64,000 bases of DNA from Melieria omissa (lineage: Eukaryota > Arthropoda > Insecta > Diptera > Ulidiidae). Positions 12,608 to 24,425 of this stretch are shown piece by piece (position 1 is the first letter of the stretch; every line of letters starts with the position of its first letter). The translations under genes were made by a program, and so were the position numbers. The stretch spans positions 51,200,404 to 51,264,403 of the forward strand of contig OZ020268.1 in assembly GCA_963971225.1 (NCBI GenBank), in the 5' to 3' direction. The notes under the pieces were generated by a model, which saw only the letters and a list, made by a program, of their open reading frames with translations, was not told the origin of the DNA and made no database searches.

Positions 12608-12783
12608 GCATACATTTAGGGGCTGCTGCGCAGTTAGCGTTTGCGCCAGCGTGCGAATGGCTAATTTTAGTGATTAAGGACATAAGCAATTAGTTGAGCT
12701 TACGTTAAGTTCATTATAAGGTCGTACAGTGGTTGCATGTGGAATGCGTAGGTGGAACGTATGTATATGCATACTTTTAGGGG
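12608..12783 (+). promoter_or_regulatory. Two Su(Hw)-like sites (12608, 12769)
   Basis: GGCATACATTTAGGGGCTG at 12608-12622 and TGCATACTTTTAGGGGC at 12769-12783, same orientation, 161 bp apart, in unrelated flanks. A reduced copy (AAACTACTTTTAGGCAC) lies at 12953. Confidence 0.5.
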
Positions 12784-13060
12784 CAAATAGTTAAGCTGCT
12801 GAGGAGAATGCATTGTTGGTTGTGGTATACGGTTCATAAGTCAGGTAATTGTTGTTTATGATATCTATATGGCATTGAATTTGCATGCGAAACTGTGCTC
12901 AGAATTCTAAGGAAACTAAATGACTTTGAAATTGCACTGTAAAGTGAAATTTAAACTACTTTTAGGCACTTGGGTAATTATTTATCTAATTTAAAGCAGC
13001 TTTCAAGCTCAGCAAACTTAGCCAATTACGTTCATTACAATTTTTCCACTTTTAATTAAC

Positions 13061-13073
13061 CCTAAAAGTGTGC
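13061..13073 (-). promoter_or_regulatory. Su(Hw)-like site, inverted
   Basis: CCTAAAAGTGTGC reads GCACACTTTTAGG on the minus strand. It has one change in the core (CATAC to CACAC) and faces the + strand site at 12769. Confidence 0.35.
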
Positions 13074-13989
13074 TATGAAAAATCCAACACACAAATTAAA
13101 TAACGAAATGCGCACACCTCTTAGTTGCCACCAAATACGCCTACGCACACTCAACAAAACACACATTCACACTCACACAGAGACACTACACTTAGTAATG
13201 GACAGCGGCGCGTAGCTGAAGAGACGCACACCAATTTTCGCCTCAGATTTTGATTTGAAAATAAACTTGTTTCAAAATCGATTTGCCTTCAACGCACAAC
13301 GACACGGCCAGTTGAACTGGGTATGTAGTGGAAAGCAACAAGAATAACAACAACAACAGCATCAGCACGAACTGTTGTAAGTATCCGTGTCGGGCGGTGG
13401 ACAACTTCCGGGCGCACATCCGTTAGAGTTTATTGAGCGGCGACACAGTCGCACTGACGCTGATTGCGATGGCTTTTGCTGCCGCATGCCGCACACACAC
13501 ACATGCGGCAGTTCAACTAAACTACTGTTTGCACTCGACTATGGCGGCTTCTTGTCGTTGTTGGCATTGTTATTTATTGTTGCTGTTGTTGTTGTTGTTG
13601 TTGCCAGCGTGACTGACATTGTAAGCAAACGGCATCCTATACAAACATCAACAAGTAGTCGTAGTCGCCGCTGCCAATGAGCGCTACACAAACACATAAA
13701 AGTCACACACACATACGTATACATATAGACAACATATCAGCGTAGTGTTGTCTTTGTGTGCCAACGCCACAACGCTACAAGTCGACATTTTCACATAGGT
13801 CAGAGCTCTACGTTGTGCCACATTGTCTCATGCTGCAGCCAGCTGTTTGCCCCTGTAAATATGCTTCAGTGTGCTGTGCTGTTTGCGCGCGATATATGAA
13901 TCGATTTAGTCGTGTGTGAACGCTGTAGCTTTGCCAATACTTTATTATACCTTCGCAAACAACAACAACAAACCAATCATTCAACCAAC

Positions 13990-14165
13990 CAACACACTGA
14001 CAAAGTAAGCCAAGAGTTGGATGAGCGGAACACATGGACGCAAGAACAGACGGAACGATGGACGGAGAGACAGAAGGAAGCACGGGACACGACTGAGGAA
14101 AGGACAGACGCACGGATGGACGCACGGACGGACCGTGAGAGACAAATGAACAGACGGACCAACAA
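13990..14165. repeat. GACGGA-type low-complexity tract
   Basis: Imperfect repeats of ACGGACG, ACAGACGG and GACGCACGGA, purine/C biased. They create overlapping open frames on both strands (13912-14175 + and 13808-14272 -) that mirror each other and are not genes. Confidence 0.7.
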
Positions 14166-15479
14166 TCGAACGTAGTGGCGAACGGTTGAACTGTCGTACA
14201 GTTGCGCGCTTTTCGTGCTATTGAACTGTTGCCGGCTTCCACACTGCTGCCGCTTTCTCTTACCATCATCATTATTATTATTGTTGTTGCTTTGGTTTTT
14301 TTTTTATATTATTCTTATTGTTGTTTTGGTTTTTGTTTTGTGTTTGTTTTTTCGTTGTACAGCCTTGTGGTTGTTGTTGTTAGGAATTTCTGTGAATTAA
14401 GCCTTAAAGCGTAATTGAGTGAAAATTTTCAGTGAAGCATAAAGGACAACGCTGGGGCGGCTTGAAGAGCTACCAGCCGCTGAAGTGAGACCCTTCGCTG
14501 TTGTTGTGCGTTGGGTGTTGAGTTTAACTCGCCGAGCGCTCGTTCGCAACGCATTGAATCGGCTACAAACCGACACAAGCAACAAGATAAACAGCCATCA
14601 AGCGGCGTTGTTATTGTTGTTACTGTTATTGCTGTCGATAGCGTTTCCGTGATGAGCCGAGTCGAGTTGATGATGTGCTGTCTGTTGTGTTGTTGTTGTT
14701 GTTATGGCATGCTGTGGCATATAATACGTCATGCGTGCGCCTTGCTGCCTGTTTATATTTGCGTCTACCTGTGTGTGTGTGTTGTCAGTGTTTTTGTTTG
14801 TGTATAAAGTGAACGGTTTGCTGCCATAAATGATACAGCAGCCGCTGCCCGAAAACAGTAGCAATGGCACAACGGTCGCTAGCAGCTTAAGTATTTCTGA
14901 CATACACTTACACACACACACAGAAGTATTGTATGGCGTAACGTGTGCGCGCAGAAGAGTAAAATGTGAAGCATATTTGTTACACTACAGCCCCCACTCA
15001 ACCCCACTTACAAATACTCGTTTCTATATATTTGTGAGTGTACGTGCGTTCATCATACGCCTCGTTGTACATGGCTGCAATTTTGCACGCATCACACAAT
15101 TTCATTGACTATGTACCAGCTGTTAAGTGTATGTCTTCTGCGTCTAACGACTGGTCGCATTTATTGAATAATGTTGTGTAAATTAATTTAAAAAAACCCA
15201 AGCGGAAAGTGCTTCTCATAAGCTTCGCTTTGTGTTGAGAATTTGTTCTAATTTGCATAAAATGGCATCACTTTTCTGGACTGTTAAATTTAAAATTTAC
15301 ATATGAAAACAAACGAAATATTGTTGCTGGAGTGCTGCAAGCTGAACTGCATTAAATCAAGCTGAATGCTTAAAACAATGTATGGGAATTTTTGGCAGTT
15401 GTGCTGTTGAAAGTAAGTGGCTACCATGGAAAAGTAGCTTACTGAAGACATTTGAGTCTCTGATGTGATAACAAAAAGC

Positions 15480-16560
15480 GTTTTGATTTTTTGATAAATA
15501 AATCAATGAGAAATAGATGCAGATAGATGTGAGAAGTTTATTGGGATTGGTATATCAAACAATTGAGAAGCAGTGGCAAACTGAATGATGTCATTGCCTT
15601 TCAGCCTTTTAGGTTTCTTTGCAAACCTTTTCAGTCTGTTACGATATCAGAGCGTTTTGTATTTTTACTGATTAAATCAATAAGAGATATTACGAGATAT
15701 TTAAGAAAACGAAGAATTATATTTTCATGCAGATTTCCCAGATTATTCAGCAGCTTAGGCAAATCAATGATGGCTTGAATGGCTGAAGTCATTTCTATCT
15801 TTTGTGATAACAGAGGGTTTGCTTTTTGTTTTGATAAATAAATCAATGAGAGATATATGCAGATAGACTTAAGAGACTTTATGAGACTAGAAATCATATC
15901 GAAAATATGTCAGAAAATATATCAGATCTCATTGATTACTAAGAAGTTGAAGCACATTGCATGATGGTACTGGAATATATAATTTGTGCTTAATTTGAAC
16001 ACAATTTGAGTGTTTTATGATATCAAAGAATTGAATTTTTTGATAATTAAATCAATCAGAGACAAATACAGGTAGATGCGATAAGTTTAGGGAGACAGGG
16101 AAATATAATTTTAAGTAGATATATCAGAATGTTGAAAAGCTGTGGCAAACTGAATGGTGTCATTACATGAGAGCCTTTTGACTTTTTTTGAAAACATTTT
16201 CAGTTTTTCACAATACCAGAGTGTTATTTTTTTATAATTACACCAATGAGAGATAGATGGCGATCAATGAAAATAAATATAAAAAGTTTGAGGATACTAG
16301 AAAACGTTTTCTTGCATAGATTTCCAAGATTAGTGAGAAGCTGATAATATATATAAATGATGCCTTTGAACGACGAAATTTGAATCTCGAAATTTTCAAT
16401 CTCTAATGATATCGGAGCGTTTTGTTATTTAAATAATTATTATATAAATGAGAGATAATATGAAAAATTTTGGGAACCTAGAAAATTTTTTCGGGTATAA
16501 AATATATTGAAAAAAATTAATGATGCCTTTGAACGACGAAATTTGACTCATAAAAATATT
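15480..16560. repeat. Degenerate tandem array E, unit about 165-205 bp
   Basis: The phrase TTTTTGATAAATAAATCAAT + GAGAGATAGATGCAGATAGA recurs in variant form near 15493, 15670, 15833, 16040, 16235 and 16430. It is followed by AGAAGTTT...TTTAGAAA and preceded by TGATATCAGAGCGTTTTG. The later units (16.4-16.56 kb) are degraded. Confidence 0.7.
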
Positions 16561-16888
16561 TTTTGATATTTTTTATAGATATTTTCCTTTTATAGATATT
16601 TTCTAATTCTTTGCAATTTAACTTAAAATTTTTTATTTATATTTATATTTCAATTAATCATTTAGAATATTTTACATTTTTAAAACAAAAATACTGTTTA
16701 AGCTAAAATAATAGATCATTGCTTCTTTCTTCATGTCTTTAGAGTTTCTTTTAAATTTATGTTGCTTCTAAATTTCAGAACAATAAAATTGTAGAAAAAT
16801 TGCTTACTTCTTCAAGTCTTGGAACACTTTGGTGAGATTTTAATTATCTGCGATTAATTACTTAAAAGTTAATTACTTGAGTTAACAA

Positions 16889-16965
16889 GGCGACATATTT
16901 CAGCGGGTAGCGCGCTGCTTTCTCATACCGAGACTCTAGGTTCGAGTCCCAGCTCGGGTTGGTGA
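16889..16965 (+). tRNA. tRNA-Met-like pseudogene or SINE head
   Basis: An A-box-like stretch (TATTTCAGCGGG, 16896-16907), then GTAGCGCGCTG, a CTCATA anticodon-loop-like stretch, and a near-consensus B box (GGTTCGAGTCC, 16939-16949). The order and wording resemble insect elongator tRNA-Met (TTAGCGCAGTAGGTAGCGCG...CTCATA...GTTCGA). The acceptor arms do not pair properly and the A box is off consensus, so this is a pseudogene or the 5' part of a tRNA-derived SINE, not a functional tRNA. Confidence 0.5.
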
Positions 16966-16999
16966 AAGGATTCTATCGCTACCCACATGAAAGAGATGA

Positions 17000-17900
17000 A
17001 AATTACATAGACATTTGTAGCAAAAAGGCGAAGCGTTATTGCTTCTTTTTTCAAGCCTAGAAAGCTTTCGTATATTTTTCTTTATTGTTTTTTAAGTTTT
17101 GCTGGAGGTACGGAATACTTTTTAGATTGTCACTATTTTATACTCCATGAAGCATCACTGCTTTCTTCTTTAACGCTACACTCCATTTTTTTTAACTATT
17201 TCAGATCTTCTTCTAAAGAACACCATACCCTTTTTGCAAAAATTAAGTATCATTGCATAGAAGCCAAAACTTTCTAACTTCTGCTTGATTATTTGAATCA
17301 CTTAGGATCTTCTATTGGAAAACACAAACCACAGAGAGATTGAAGGATTATTGCTTCCTTCTAGCTTTCCCTCACTTGATTTAGCCACTCTGGATTTCCT
17401 GCTAATAGATCCACGGAAACTTAGTGGTAAGGAAGAACTTTTGATTCCTATTCAAATCTTCCGAAGTTTCTCTCACCTTATTGAATACTTACTTAAAATT
17501 TCCTGTTAAAAGATCCAAGGCAATTGTAGAGAAGATGAAGGAACAGTGCTTCCTGTTTGAGTCCTTCTAGTTTTTCCTCACTTTATTTAAGATTTTCTGC
17601 TAAAGGATCCAAGGAAATTGTACTAAAAAGGAAGGACCATTGCTTTCTATTCGAGTCCTTTAAGCTTTCTCTCACTTTATGAAATACTTAAGATTATCTG
17701 CCAAAACATCCAATGCAATTGTAGTGAAAAGCAAGGACTATTGCTTCCTATTCAAGTCCTTTATATCTTTCTCTCACTTTGTTAAATACTTACTTAAGAT
17801 TTCCTGCCAAAAGATCCAACACAATTGTAGTGAAGATGAAGGAGCATGGCTTCTTCTTGTAAGTTTAAACAGCCACTGCTCAATTCTAGTTTTCCTTCTG
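17000..17900. repeat. Degenerate tandem array F, unit about 100 bp
   Basis: The block AAAGATCCAAGGCAATTGTA + GTGAAGATGAAGGAACATTG + CTTCCTATTCAAGTCCTT recurs near 17510, 17606, 17707 and 17812. More diverged units lie upstream to about 17.0 kb (TTGCTTCTTTTTTCAAGCC at 17038, CATTGCTTTCTTCTT). Spacing in the good part is 96-105 bp. Confidence 0.7.
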
Positions 17901-17934
17901 AAGAATACAAGACAGCTGTAACATAAGCTGGGGT

Positions 17935-18002
17935 GATGATGATTTCCTTAGTCTTCGATTTGTCCATGTTGATGATGATTTCCCTAGTCTTCGATTTGTT
18001 CA
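17935..18002. repeat. 36-bp tandem duplication
   Basis: GATGATGATTTCC followed by TAGTCTTCGATTTGT occurs at 17935 and again at 17971 with one T/C difference. Confidence 0.9.
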
Positions 18003-18038
18003 ATTCAGGGACGAATTTTTATACATAAAAAATATGCA

Positions 18039-18130
18039 TGTTGTTGTAAGGCCGAATACTGCCTGCCACACTCTCATGTGGCATCACAATGGGCCTTTGA
18101 GGCCTTCTAGTGTTATCTTAACCTAATCTA
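18039..18130 (-). repeat. Dispersed repeat fragment, inverted
   Basis: CATCACAATGGGCCTTTGAGG is the reverse complement of the GGCCCATTGTGAT word at 5122 and close to the word at 55384. It is preceded by AAGGCCGAATACTGCCTGCCAC. This is probably another fragment of the same dispersed family. Confidence 0.4.
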
Positions 18131-20050
18131 ACCTTAACCTAAGGTCGATTATTAAACTTTTAATTGCAATAGACTAAACTGAGATGTTTGAATCTAATGT
18201 GTGGAAATTTTCATACTTTCAAAACTTTAAAATGATGTAAAAAATAAAAATTTAATAACTGAAGAGTTGAATTAAAAATTAATAACAATTAATAACTAAA
18301 GAGTTGAGCTTTTATTGAGACTACATTTCAGTTCATGTTTGAACATTATGGTTTTAAGATGATAAAAGTAGCTATTGTGGTACATTGAAATAAATATGTA
18401 CAAACAATCCTTCTTAACTGTATATATATATATATTTTGCCTATTTATATTTTTCACCTATATATAAATTTATATATAGGTATATTTTTTTAAACCACTC
18501 TGGTTTCACATATTGTCGAACATCAACTCACATCAAGACACCGCAACATGACAACACAATTACCGATGTGACAGTTACTTTGGCTCAGAACACGACCTGA
18601 CAGGCATTGAATGTTGCCAAATATTATTAAAAATTTACACACCAAAAAAAGTATTTTTATTTATTCTGTTTTGGTGTTCACACAAAATGTTGAGGCAATA
18701 AGTCAAGTTGTAGCGCCATTGACTGGCTGAAAATTCTGTCAGACAAAAAAAAACTGCATGAATAAAAAATCAATTTCTGGCACATTTCGCCTTGCAGTCA
18801 AAAATTCATACACACACACACACAGACACGCACACAAATGCCATATTAGAAATGATTATGAATTATGAATTTTTTCAAGCTGCGTGCAGTGTGTGTTCTG
18901 CCTGTTTGGTTGTGTGTGGCCAACCGCACACACAGACACATACATATACATACACATATTCTTTTTTGATACACATGACACAAGCCTAAGTGGCCATCTG
19001 TACTTATTATTGGCCAATAGTACAACAACAGCAACAAACCAGGAGTTATTGACTGAAAGCATAACAAAAAATCTAATCACAAAAAATAAAACTAAAAAAA
19101 AAATGGTCAGAAAGTAGCAATGTGTTACAAAGGAAATGACACAGTCAAATGCATTTTCAAAGGCTTTTGTATATCATTCAGTTTCTGAATTTTTTCTTAA
19201 TTCACATGAGCATTTATATTCTGGTATATATTTACCTACTTATCGATATTTTTCATATTTATATGTATATATTACATATTTTTTTATACCAAATCCCTAT
19301 AAGCATCTTTCAACATATACACGAACACATATCTTTCGTTCATCGATTGGTTGGTATGAAGCGCTTGGAAGCCTCTTAAAAGAAAAAAAGGAACACAGAC
19401 GTAAGGTTAGAGGCAGTTACGAGACCATAACGCAGCTGATGTTTTGTCGTTGCCAATGACAGGCCGAACAGACAATACGTCAGCACACACAAATGTATGA
19501 AAATAAGTCACTGATGCGATGATGTGTGCGATTTCAATAACAATAACAATAATAACAACATATAATGCTAAAAGCAACAACAGCAACAATAAAAACAACA
19601 ACAACAAGAACAAACATGCCACTACTAACTAACAAGGGTGTCTTGGCAATTCCAAAATAATGCGCTGGTCCACGCGTTTGTATGGCAACGACTGCTTTAG
19701 GGTTGTGAATACACTTAAAATATGGTAGAGCAGAAATGAAGTAAGGGTAGGTAGGAAGCTGCTGAGTCGCACAACAGATGCTGATTTTGAAAATCCCTCC
19801 AACAAAAAAAGATATAAATATGAAAGTTTTAGCTGGGCGGCATTGACGTGTTTTTGTACCCTGCAGTCCTTTATCAGTCTAAGGTGAATTTGTGGCATTT
19901 CAAAATATTTGAAAAACATATGAAATATAAGAAAATGTTTTATCGGTTACATTCTAACAAATAGAGAAACAAATAATTAACAATTACAGAAAGAATTAAT
20001 ATAGAAAACATGTTGTATAGATGGCTCATAATGGGTTAAGTTAGGGCGCG
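18131..20050. other. Unique island
   Basis: AT-rich sequence with TATATATATATA at 18421-18434, CACACACACACA near 18812-18825 and 18930-18955, and CAACAACAA runs at 19560-19610. Short open frames are repeat-derived. No gene or RNA seen. Confidence 0.45.
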
Positions 20051-20455
20051 GAGTTAGTTAGTTAGTTAATTAGTTAGTTAAAGCAGATCAAGTATAGTTT
20101 ATTAGTTAGTTAGTCAATTAGTTACTTAGTTAGGTAGTTAGCCAGTTAATTAGTTAGTTAATTAGTTGAAACAGAGGTTATTAGTCCAAACCTGGGAATT
20201 GAATAGCCAAAAAATATCAACTGTAGTTAATTAGTTAGTTAATTAGTAAGTTAGTTAGTTGAAGTAGAGATTTTCTGTCTTTAAATGGTAATTGATAGCC
20301 AAAAACTATCAGCTATAAATATTTAGTTAGTTAGTTATAATTATTTAGTTAATTAGTTAGTTAGTTATAGTTAGTTAGTTAGTTATAGTTAGTTAGTTAT
20401 AGTTAGTTAGTTATAGTTAGTTAGTTAGTTAATTAGTTAGTTAGTTGGTTAGTTG
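20051..20455. repeat. (GTTA)n minisatellite clusters
   Basis: Runs of TTAG/GTTA tetramer separated by two near-duplicate spacers (CAGAGGTTATTAGTCC... / ...AATTGATAGCCAAAAACTATCA). The final 130 bp alternates GTTAGTTAGTTATA. Confidence 0.9.
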
Positions 20456-20562
20456 AAACTTTCACATTTGGCAAAATACTTTTACATGGCAACTCTACTC
20501 AAAAGTAAGCTAACTTGTCTTAAAAACGGTTACATTGACGAGTTCCCTTCATATATAATGTA

Positions 20563-21262
20563 ACTAGCAGGGCCCCGTGGCTTTGCACGCAACTTTTAAG
20601 TCAAGGTGTCAAGTTTTTCTTAACCCTTTTTGATCCCAACAGAATTTTATAGAAAAATAATTGTCTAATTATTTATTATTTCAAGATTTGTTACCATATT
20701 TGAAGTCAAAAGGCCCATAAAATCTTGTTACTTCATACAAACTCTTAATCAATCGTTAACCCCTTTAAATTTCGTATAACGAAAAAATTTAAAAAATTAA
20801 TTTAATTAATTAAAAATTGATTAAAAATACGAGTCGATTTATTTCCCACTAAAATTACTTTCACCAAGTTTGAAGTCAATAGGTCCATTAACTCAGGTTT
20901 TTTTTTCGCAGTTTCTTCATACAAACTATGAATCCGTCGTTGAATCGGTCAGTTTTTTTTCGAAAAAATGAAAAAACCATATCTAAATATTTCACATTTG
21001 AAGAACTTTCACCAAGTTTGAAGTTAAAAGGCGTAAACAAATTATATTTCTTCATACAAGCTTTTAACAATTGGTTCACAACTTAAGTATTGATTTAAAA
21101 AAAAATGAGAAGAAGAAGAGAGAAGAATGAAGAGAAGTATGATGAATGATTATTGTTAAATTATTTTTGATTTTTAATTGTTTTCACCAACTTTGAGGTC
21201 AATAGGCCAATCGGTTCAAGGTTTTTTCGGACTCTTCCCAGACAAACAGATGGATGCATATA
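20563..21262 (+). repeat. Dispersed 'ACTAGC' repeat element, copy 1
   Basis: Begins ACTAGCAGGGCCCCGTGGC. Internally it repeats the theme 'TTTCACCAAGTTTGAAGTCA / AAAGGCCCATAAA / CTTCATACAAAC / TTAACCC' about four times (near 20690, 20860, 21010, 21190). It ends with a GACAAACAGATGGATGCATA-like tail. The start and themes match the longer copy at 33718. There is no coding capacity. I read it as a non-autonomous or untranslated-region remnant of a dispersed transposable element and do not assign a class. Confidence 0.55.
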
Positions 21263-21975
21263 CCAACCCGTATGATCTTTTCTTTCAATGCTTTGTGCTA
21301 TAATTGTTCACAGCGACCACACCTTCTTCCATGCCTAACGAGCCTCATACTAAAAAGAACTCATACGCCCAGTTAACCGACTGTAGCTTCCAATTTTGTA
21401 AATGTCAATTGTAGCCCATAAAGACAACAGCCCCAAAAATCGCAACTATTTGATTGCTTAGTGATCCTTTTTTGTTTTTGTTGTACTAAGTATTTATATA
21501 CACACATACATATATGTACGATTTGTGTGTAGCGTATTTCAGTCTAATCTTTCAAGTAGCTCACCGCAATTTTGCTATTTGGCATTGTTGTTATTGTAGG
21601 TGTTGTGTGTTGATTTTGGTTCAGTGTGACGCAAATATCGACTCACTTAATAAATATAGAAATTTGCCTGAATTCATACACATAGCCAGACAAAGATGAA
21701 TGAACACAAACACACACATATAGACAAACAAATAATACGTGAGCCCCTCAACGATATGGTTGGCTTATTTTTGTGTGCTCGACGATGAAATTGATTGATA
21801 AAATTATGCTCTAAACTGTTAATGTTGTTGTTATTATTGGTTATGTTTTTGTTATTGTTGCCAGCAGCCCCAAATCGATACATGCGCACAGATTTGGCCT
21901 CACGCCTCATTGCACGCCGCTGCGTTGTGGCCGCGAGCGCGCTGGCGAATTGTTGCGTTCCGCTATTTATTTGTA

Positions 21976-21990
21976 GCATACATTCGAGCG
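21976..21990 (+). promoter_or_regulatory. Su(Hw)-like site (variant)
   Basis: TAGCATACATTCGAGCGC keeps the TAGCATAC core and the GCGC end, but has CGAG for TAGG. Confidence 0.4.
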
Positions 21991-22249
21991 CATGCCTACA
22001 AATAGAATTTTGGCAATTTTATATTTGTTTCGGCATATTTGTACGGCAATTAACTTACGCCACATGGTTGCGGCGTCACAGTGCTCGAGAGTAGCTTGGC
22101 GCAGCAGTTTAACAGAAGTGCGCATTTAGCGGAATGGGCAAAGTTAATATTGAAACTTTCATAGCACCACTACTCACACTTATATATGCGCACACACACG
22201 CATTCACTATACATCCACACTAGCGCCACTTTACGCTTGAAGCTGTTTT

Positions 22250-22264
22250 GCATACTTTTAGGCT
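22250..22264 (+). promoter_or_regulatory. Su(Hw)-like insulator site
   Basis: TTTTGCATACTTTTAGGCTGC is a full consensus match in unique sequence. A partial copy (CCTATTTTTAGGCGC) lies 428 bp downstream. Confidence 0.55.
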
Positions 22265-23555
22265 GCACAACAGATGCGGCATGTTTATTTTATGGCAATT
22301 TTTATCCAACACTCGCTACTCGTTTGCCGCCGCTTTCCCATTGCACATTTATTTGTGGCGCTGTGTGCGTGCCGTCAATATGTGCGCAACATGATTTTTG
22401 TTGTTACTCTATTTTCTAGCCGCTATTTTTAAACATATGCAAACACACACACATACACACAGACGCATCAACTGGCTTTGATGTCCATCAAATGTATCAA
22501 GTGGCAGCGTGCTTCAGAAAATTGAACGGCCTTGCGTCCCCCGGATTGGGCACGTACGCTACATAGTTGCTGTTGTTGTTTTTTTTGTAGTTGATGATAA
22601 TGTTGTTATTTTTGTCGTTATGCTGCACATGTTGCATTTGCTGCGCTTTGTGTGCCCACTTTTGTAGGCATTAGTTGCCTATTTTTAGGCGCAAACATTG
22701 CAAATTTGTGTGTCTGCTCGCGCAAAATGTGCAGCAAAGCGACGCAGAGTGTTTGTTTTAGGAATTTTATTTATAACCAAAAGAGACAAGCAACAAGTTT
22801 GAATGCTTTCAGGAGTTTGTTTTAAGAAAGAATATAACAATTAAAATACAGTAGAGCTTTATGGACTTTGCGATTAAGCTGAATTTTGTATATAAATTAT
22901 ATTTATAACTAAGAAATAGTAACTGAATTTTAAATAATTTTATGAAATCTGTGTTAGAGAAAAAATATAAAAATTAAAATTAAACGGTGTTTTGTTGACT
23001 TTAAACGATTAAGCTGAAATTTTTAAGTTGTATGAAATTTTTTTATAACCAAAAGAGACGAACAACAAATAGTTTGTTTGCATTCATGAATTTAAAAAAA
23101 AAATATAAAAATGGAAAACTTTGCACTTAAGCCGAATTTTTTTATATAAATTTTATTTATAACTAAGAAAAACGAAGAGAATTTGTAATGCTTTGATAAA
23201 TCTATTTTAGAGAAAAAAAAATACAAAAATTAATTGGTTTTTTGTGGACTTTTTGTGATTAAGCAGAATTTTTGGAATATTTATGAATTTCATTTATAAC
23301 CAGAGGAGACGAACGAAAAATGGGTTGAAAGTATTCATGAATTTTTTTTTGAAGAAAAAGTATTTGAAGAAAAAACTTTGCTCTTAAGCCGAATTTTTTA
23401 GATAAATTATATTTATAAGTAAGAAAAACTAAACAGAAATTTTATTGCTTTTGTAAAATCTATGTTAGAGAAAAAATATAAAAATTACAATTAAATGGTG
23501 TTTTGTGGACTTTAAGCGATTATGCAGAATTGGAATGGAATTTTTGTGAATATTA

Positions 23556-24294
23556 TCAGGTGTACAACTTTGCTTCCGCCGTTTTTTTCCAAAATTAAAA
23601 GCTTTATTGCGAAAAAGTGCTTACAGATGTATTATTCAAAGTATTGTCCGTCACTAGCGACAACTTTCTCCCATCTTTCCGGCAATTTTCGGATCCCGGC
23701 TCGAAAAAAGGAGTCCTCTTTTGACGCTATCCATGAAGCAATCCATTTTTCCAATTCTTCGAAGGATTGAAAATGTTGATCTGCCAGGCCGTGTGCCATC
23801 GAACGGAATAGGTAGAAGTCAGAAGGGGCGACATCTGGGGAATACGGCGGGTGGGGCAAGACTTCCCATTTCAGCGTTTCCAGGTACTTTTTGACCACTT
23901 TTGCGACGTGAGGCCGAGCATTGTCGTGTTGGAGGATGACTTTGTCATGTCGAAATCACCATTTTTAAAACGTTGAAACAACTCCCGACACGTTCTTTCA
24001 CTCAGAGCAGCATCACCGTAAGTTTCTGAGAGCATTCGATGCGCTTCAGCTGCATTTTTTTTCGAATTGTAACAGAAAAGTAAAACTTCCCGCAAATGGC
24101 GAGAATTGGGCACATAAACGGACATTTTCGAGCGTGAATAATACGAAAACAAGAACAACTGTCACTGAAACGGCGATGACAATTCGTTAGGCACTGTCCA
24201 CACTCACTTTAAAGGCATTACCATCTATGTATTTCAACCAGCCTCAGCCGGTACAGCCACCTATCGGAAAACGGCGGAAGCAAAGTACACCTGA
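23556..24294 (-). mobile_element. Internally deleted DD34D mariner element (739 bp)
   Basis: Terminal inverted repeats are TCAGGTGTAC followed (after a 3-nt AAC indel on the left) by TTTGCTTCCGCCGTTTT. A TA dinucleotide lies outside both ends (23554-23555 and 24295-24296), the normal mariner target duplication. Full-length mariners are about 1.3 kb, so the middle is missing. The element sits in array G and is the best preserved DNA transposon of the window. It is non-autonomous but might be mobilised by a full-length relative, because both ends are intact. Confidence 0.93.
23632..24125 (-). pseudogene. Mariner transposase, internally deleted and frameshifted
   Basis: The N-terminal part (from the ATG at 24125, starting MSVYVPNSRHLREVL) carries the helix-turn-helix region, with AAEAHRMLSETYGD and FQRFKNGDFD, like the Mos1/mauritiana group. 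At about 23946-23955 the frame jumps to HDKVILQHDNARPHVAK. From there the C-terminal catalytic part is intact: the second Asp in HDNARPH, then PYSPDVAPSDFYLF with the third Asp, 34 residues between (DD34D), and the family's VASDGQYFE end before the stop at 23632. The deletion removes the segment expected to hold the first catalytic Asp (GDE motif) and shifts the frame by one. The product cannot be an active transposase. Confidence 0.92.
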
Positions 24295-24425
24295 TATTTA
24301 TAACCAGAAGAGGCGAAAGACAGAGTAGTTTGTTGCATTCATGAATTTGTTTTTATGAAAAAATTATTATATTGTAAAATTATATATTAAAATTATATTT
24401 CGTTATATGGTTTTTAAGGTTTAAG

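Larger units (their letters stand above)
11787..15480. other. Large unique island rich in CA/GT and CAA/GTT tracts
   Basis: This is the most complex stretch of the window. It holds (GT)n at 12465-12480, CACACACACACA near 11940 and 13490, GTTGTTGTT at 13581-13600 and 14270-14300, and Su(Hw)-like sites at 12608, 12769 and 13061. Open frames of 60-154 codons lie on both strands over the same bases and are made of repeats. I see no domain, no convincing exon and no RNA gene. A promoter or 5' untranslated exon cannot be excluded around 14400-14700, where GC content rises, but nothing positive supports one. Confidence 0.4.
21263..22741. other. Unique island
   Basis: Contains CACACACACATA near 21709, TTGTTGTTATTATT at 21825-21860, CACACACACGC near 22191 and CACACACACATAC near 22446. 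Two Su(Hw)-like sites lie here. No gene recognised. Confidence 0.45.
22742..24420. repeat. Dimeric tandem array G, about 255 bp (two half-units), split by mariner
   Basis: Half-unit 1 (TTTATAACCAAAAGAGACGA) starts near 22769, 23042 and 23291. Half-unit 2 (TTTATAACTAAGAAAAAC) starts near 22901, 23156 and 23410. The two alternate, giving a higher-order period of about 250-270 bp. The next half-unit 1 (TTTATAACCAGAAGAGGCGA) appears at 24297, immediately after the mariner element at 23556-24294. Removing the mariner and one TA restores a continuous unit. Confidence 0.8.

Noticed and set aside
13808..14272. 154-codon minus frame overlapping an 87-codon plus frame
   Set aside because: Both read the same GACGGA-type low-complexity tract; they mirror each other and have no domain.
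14400..14700. Possible promoter or 5' untranslated exon in a GC-richer block
   Set aside because: No TATA, clear initiator plus DPE, or splice donor that stands out. RNA evidence would be needed.
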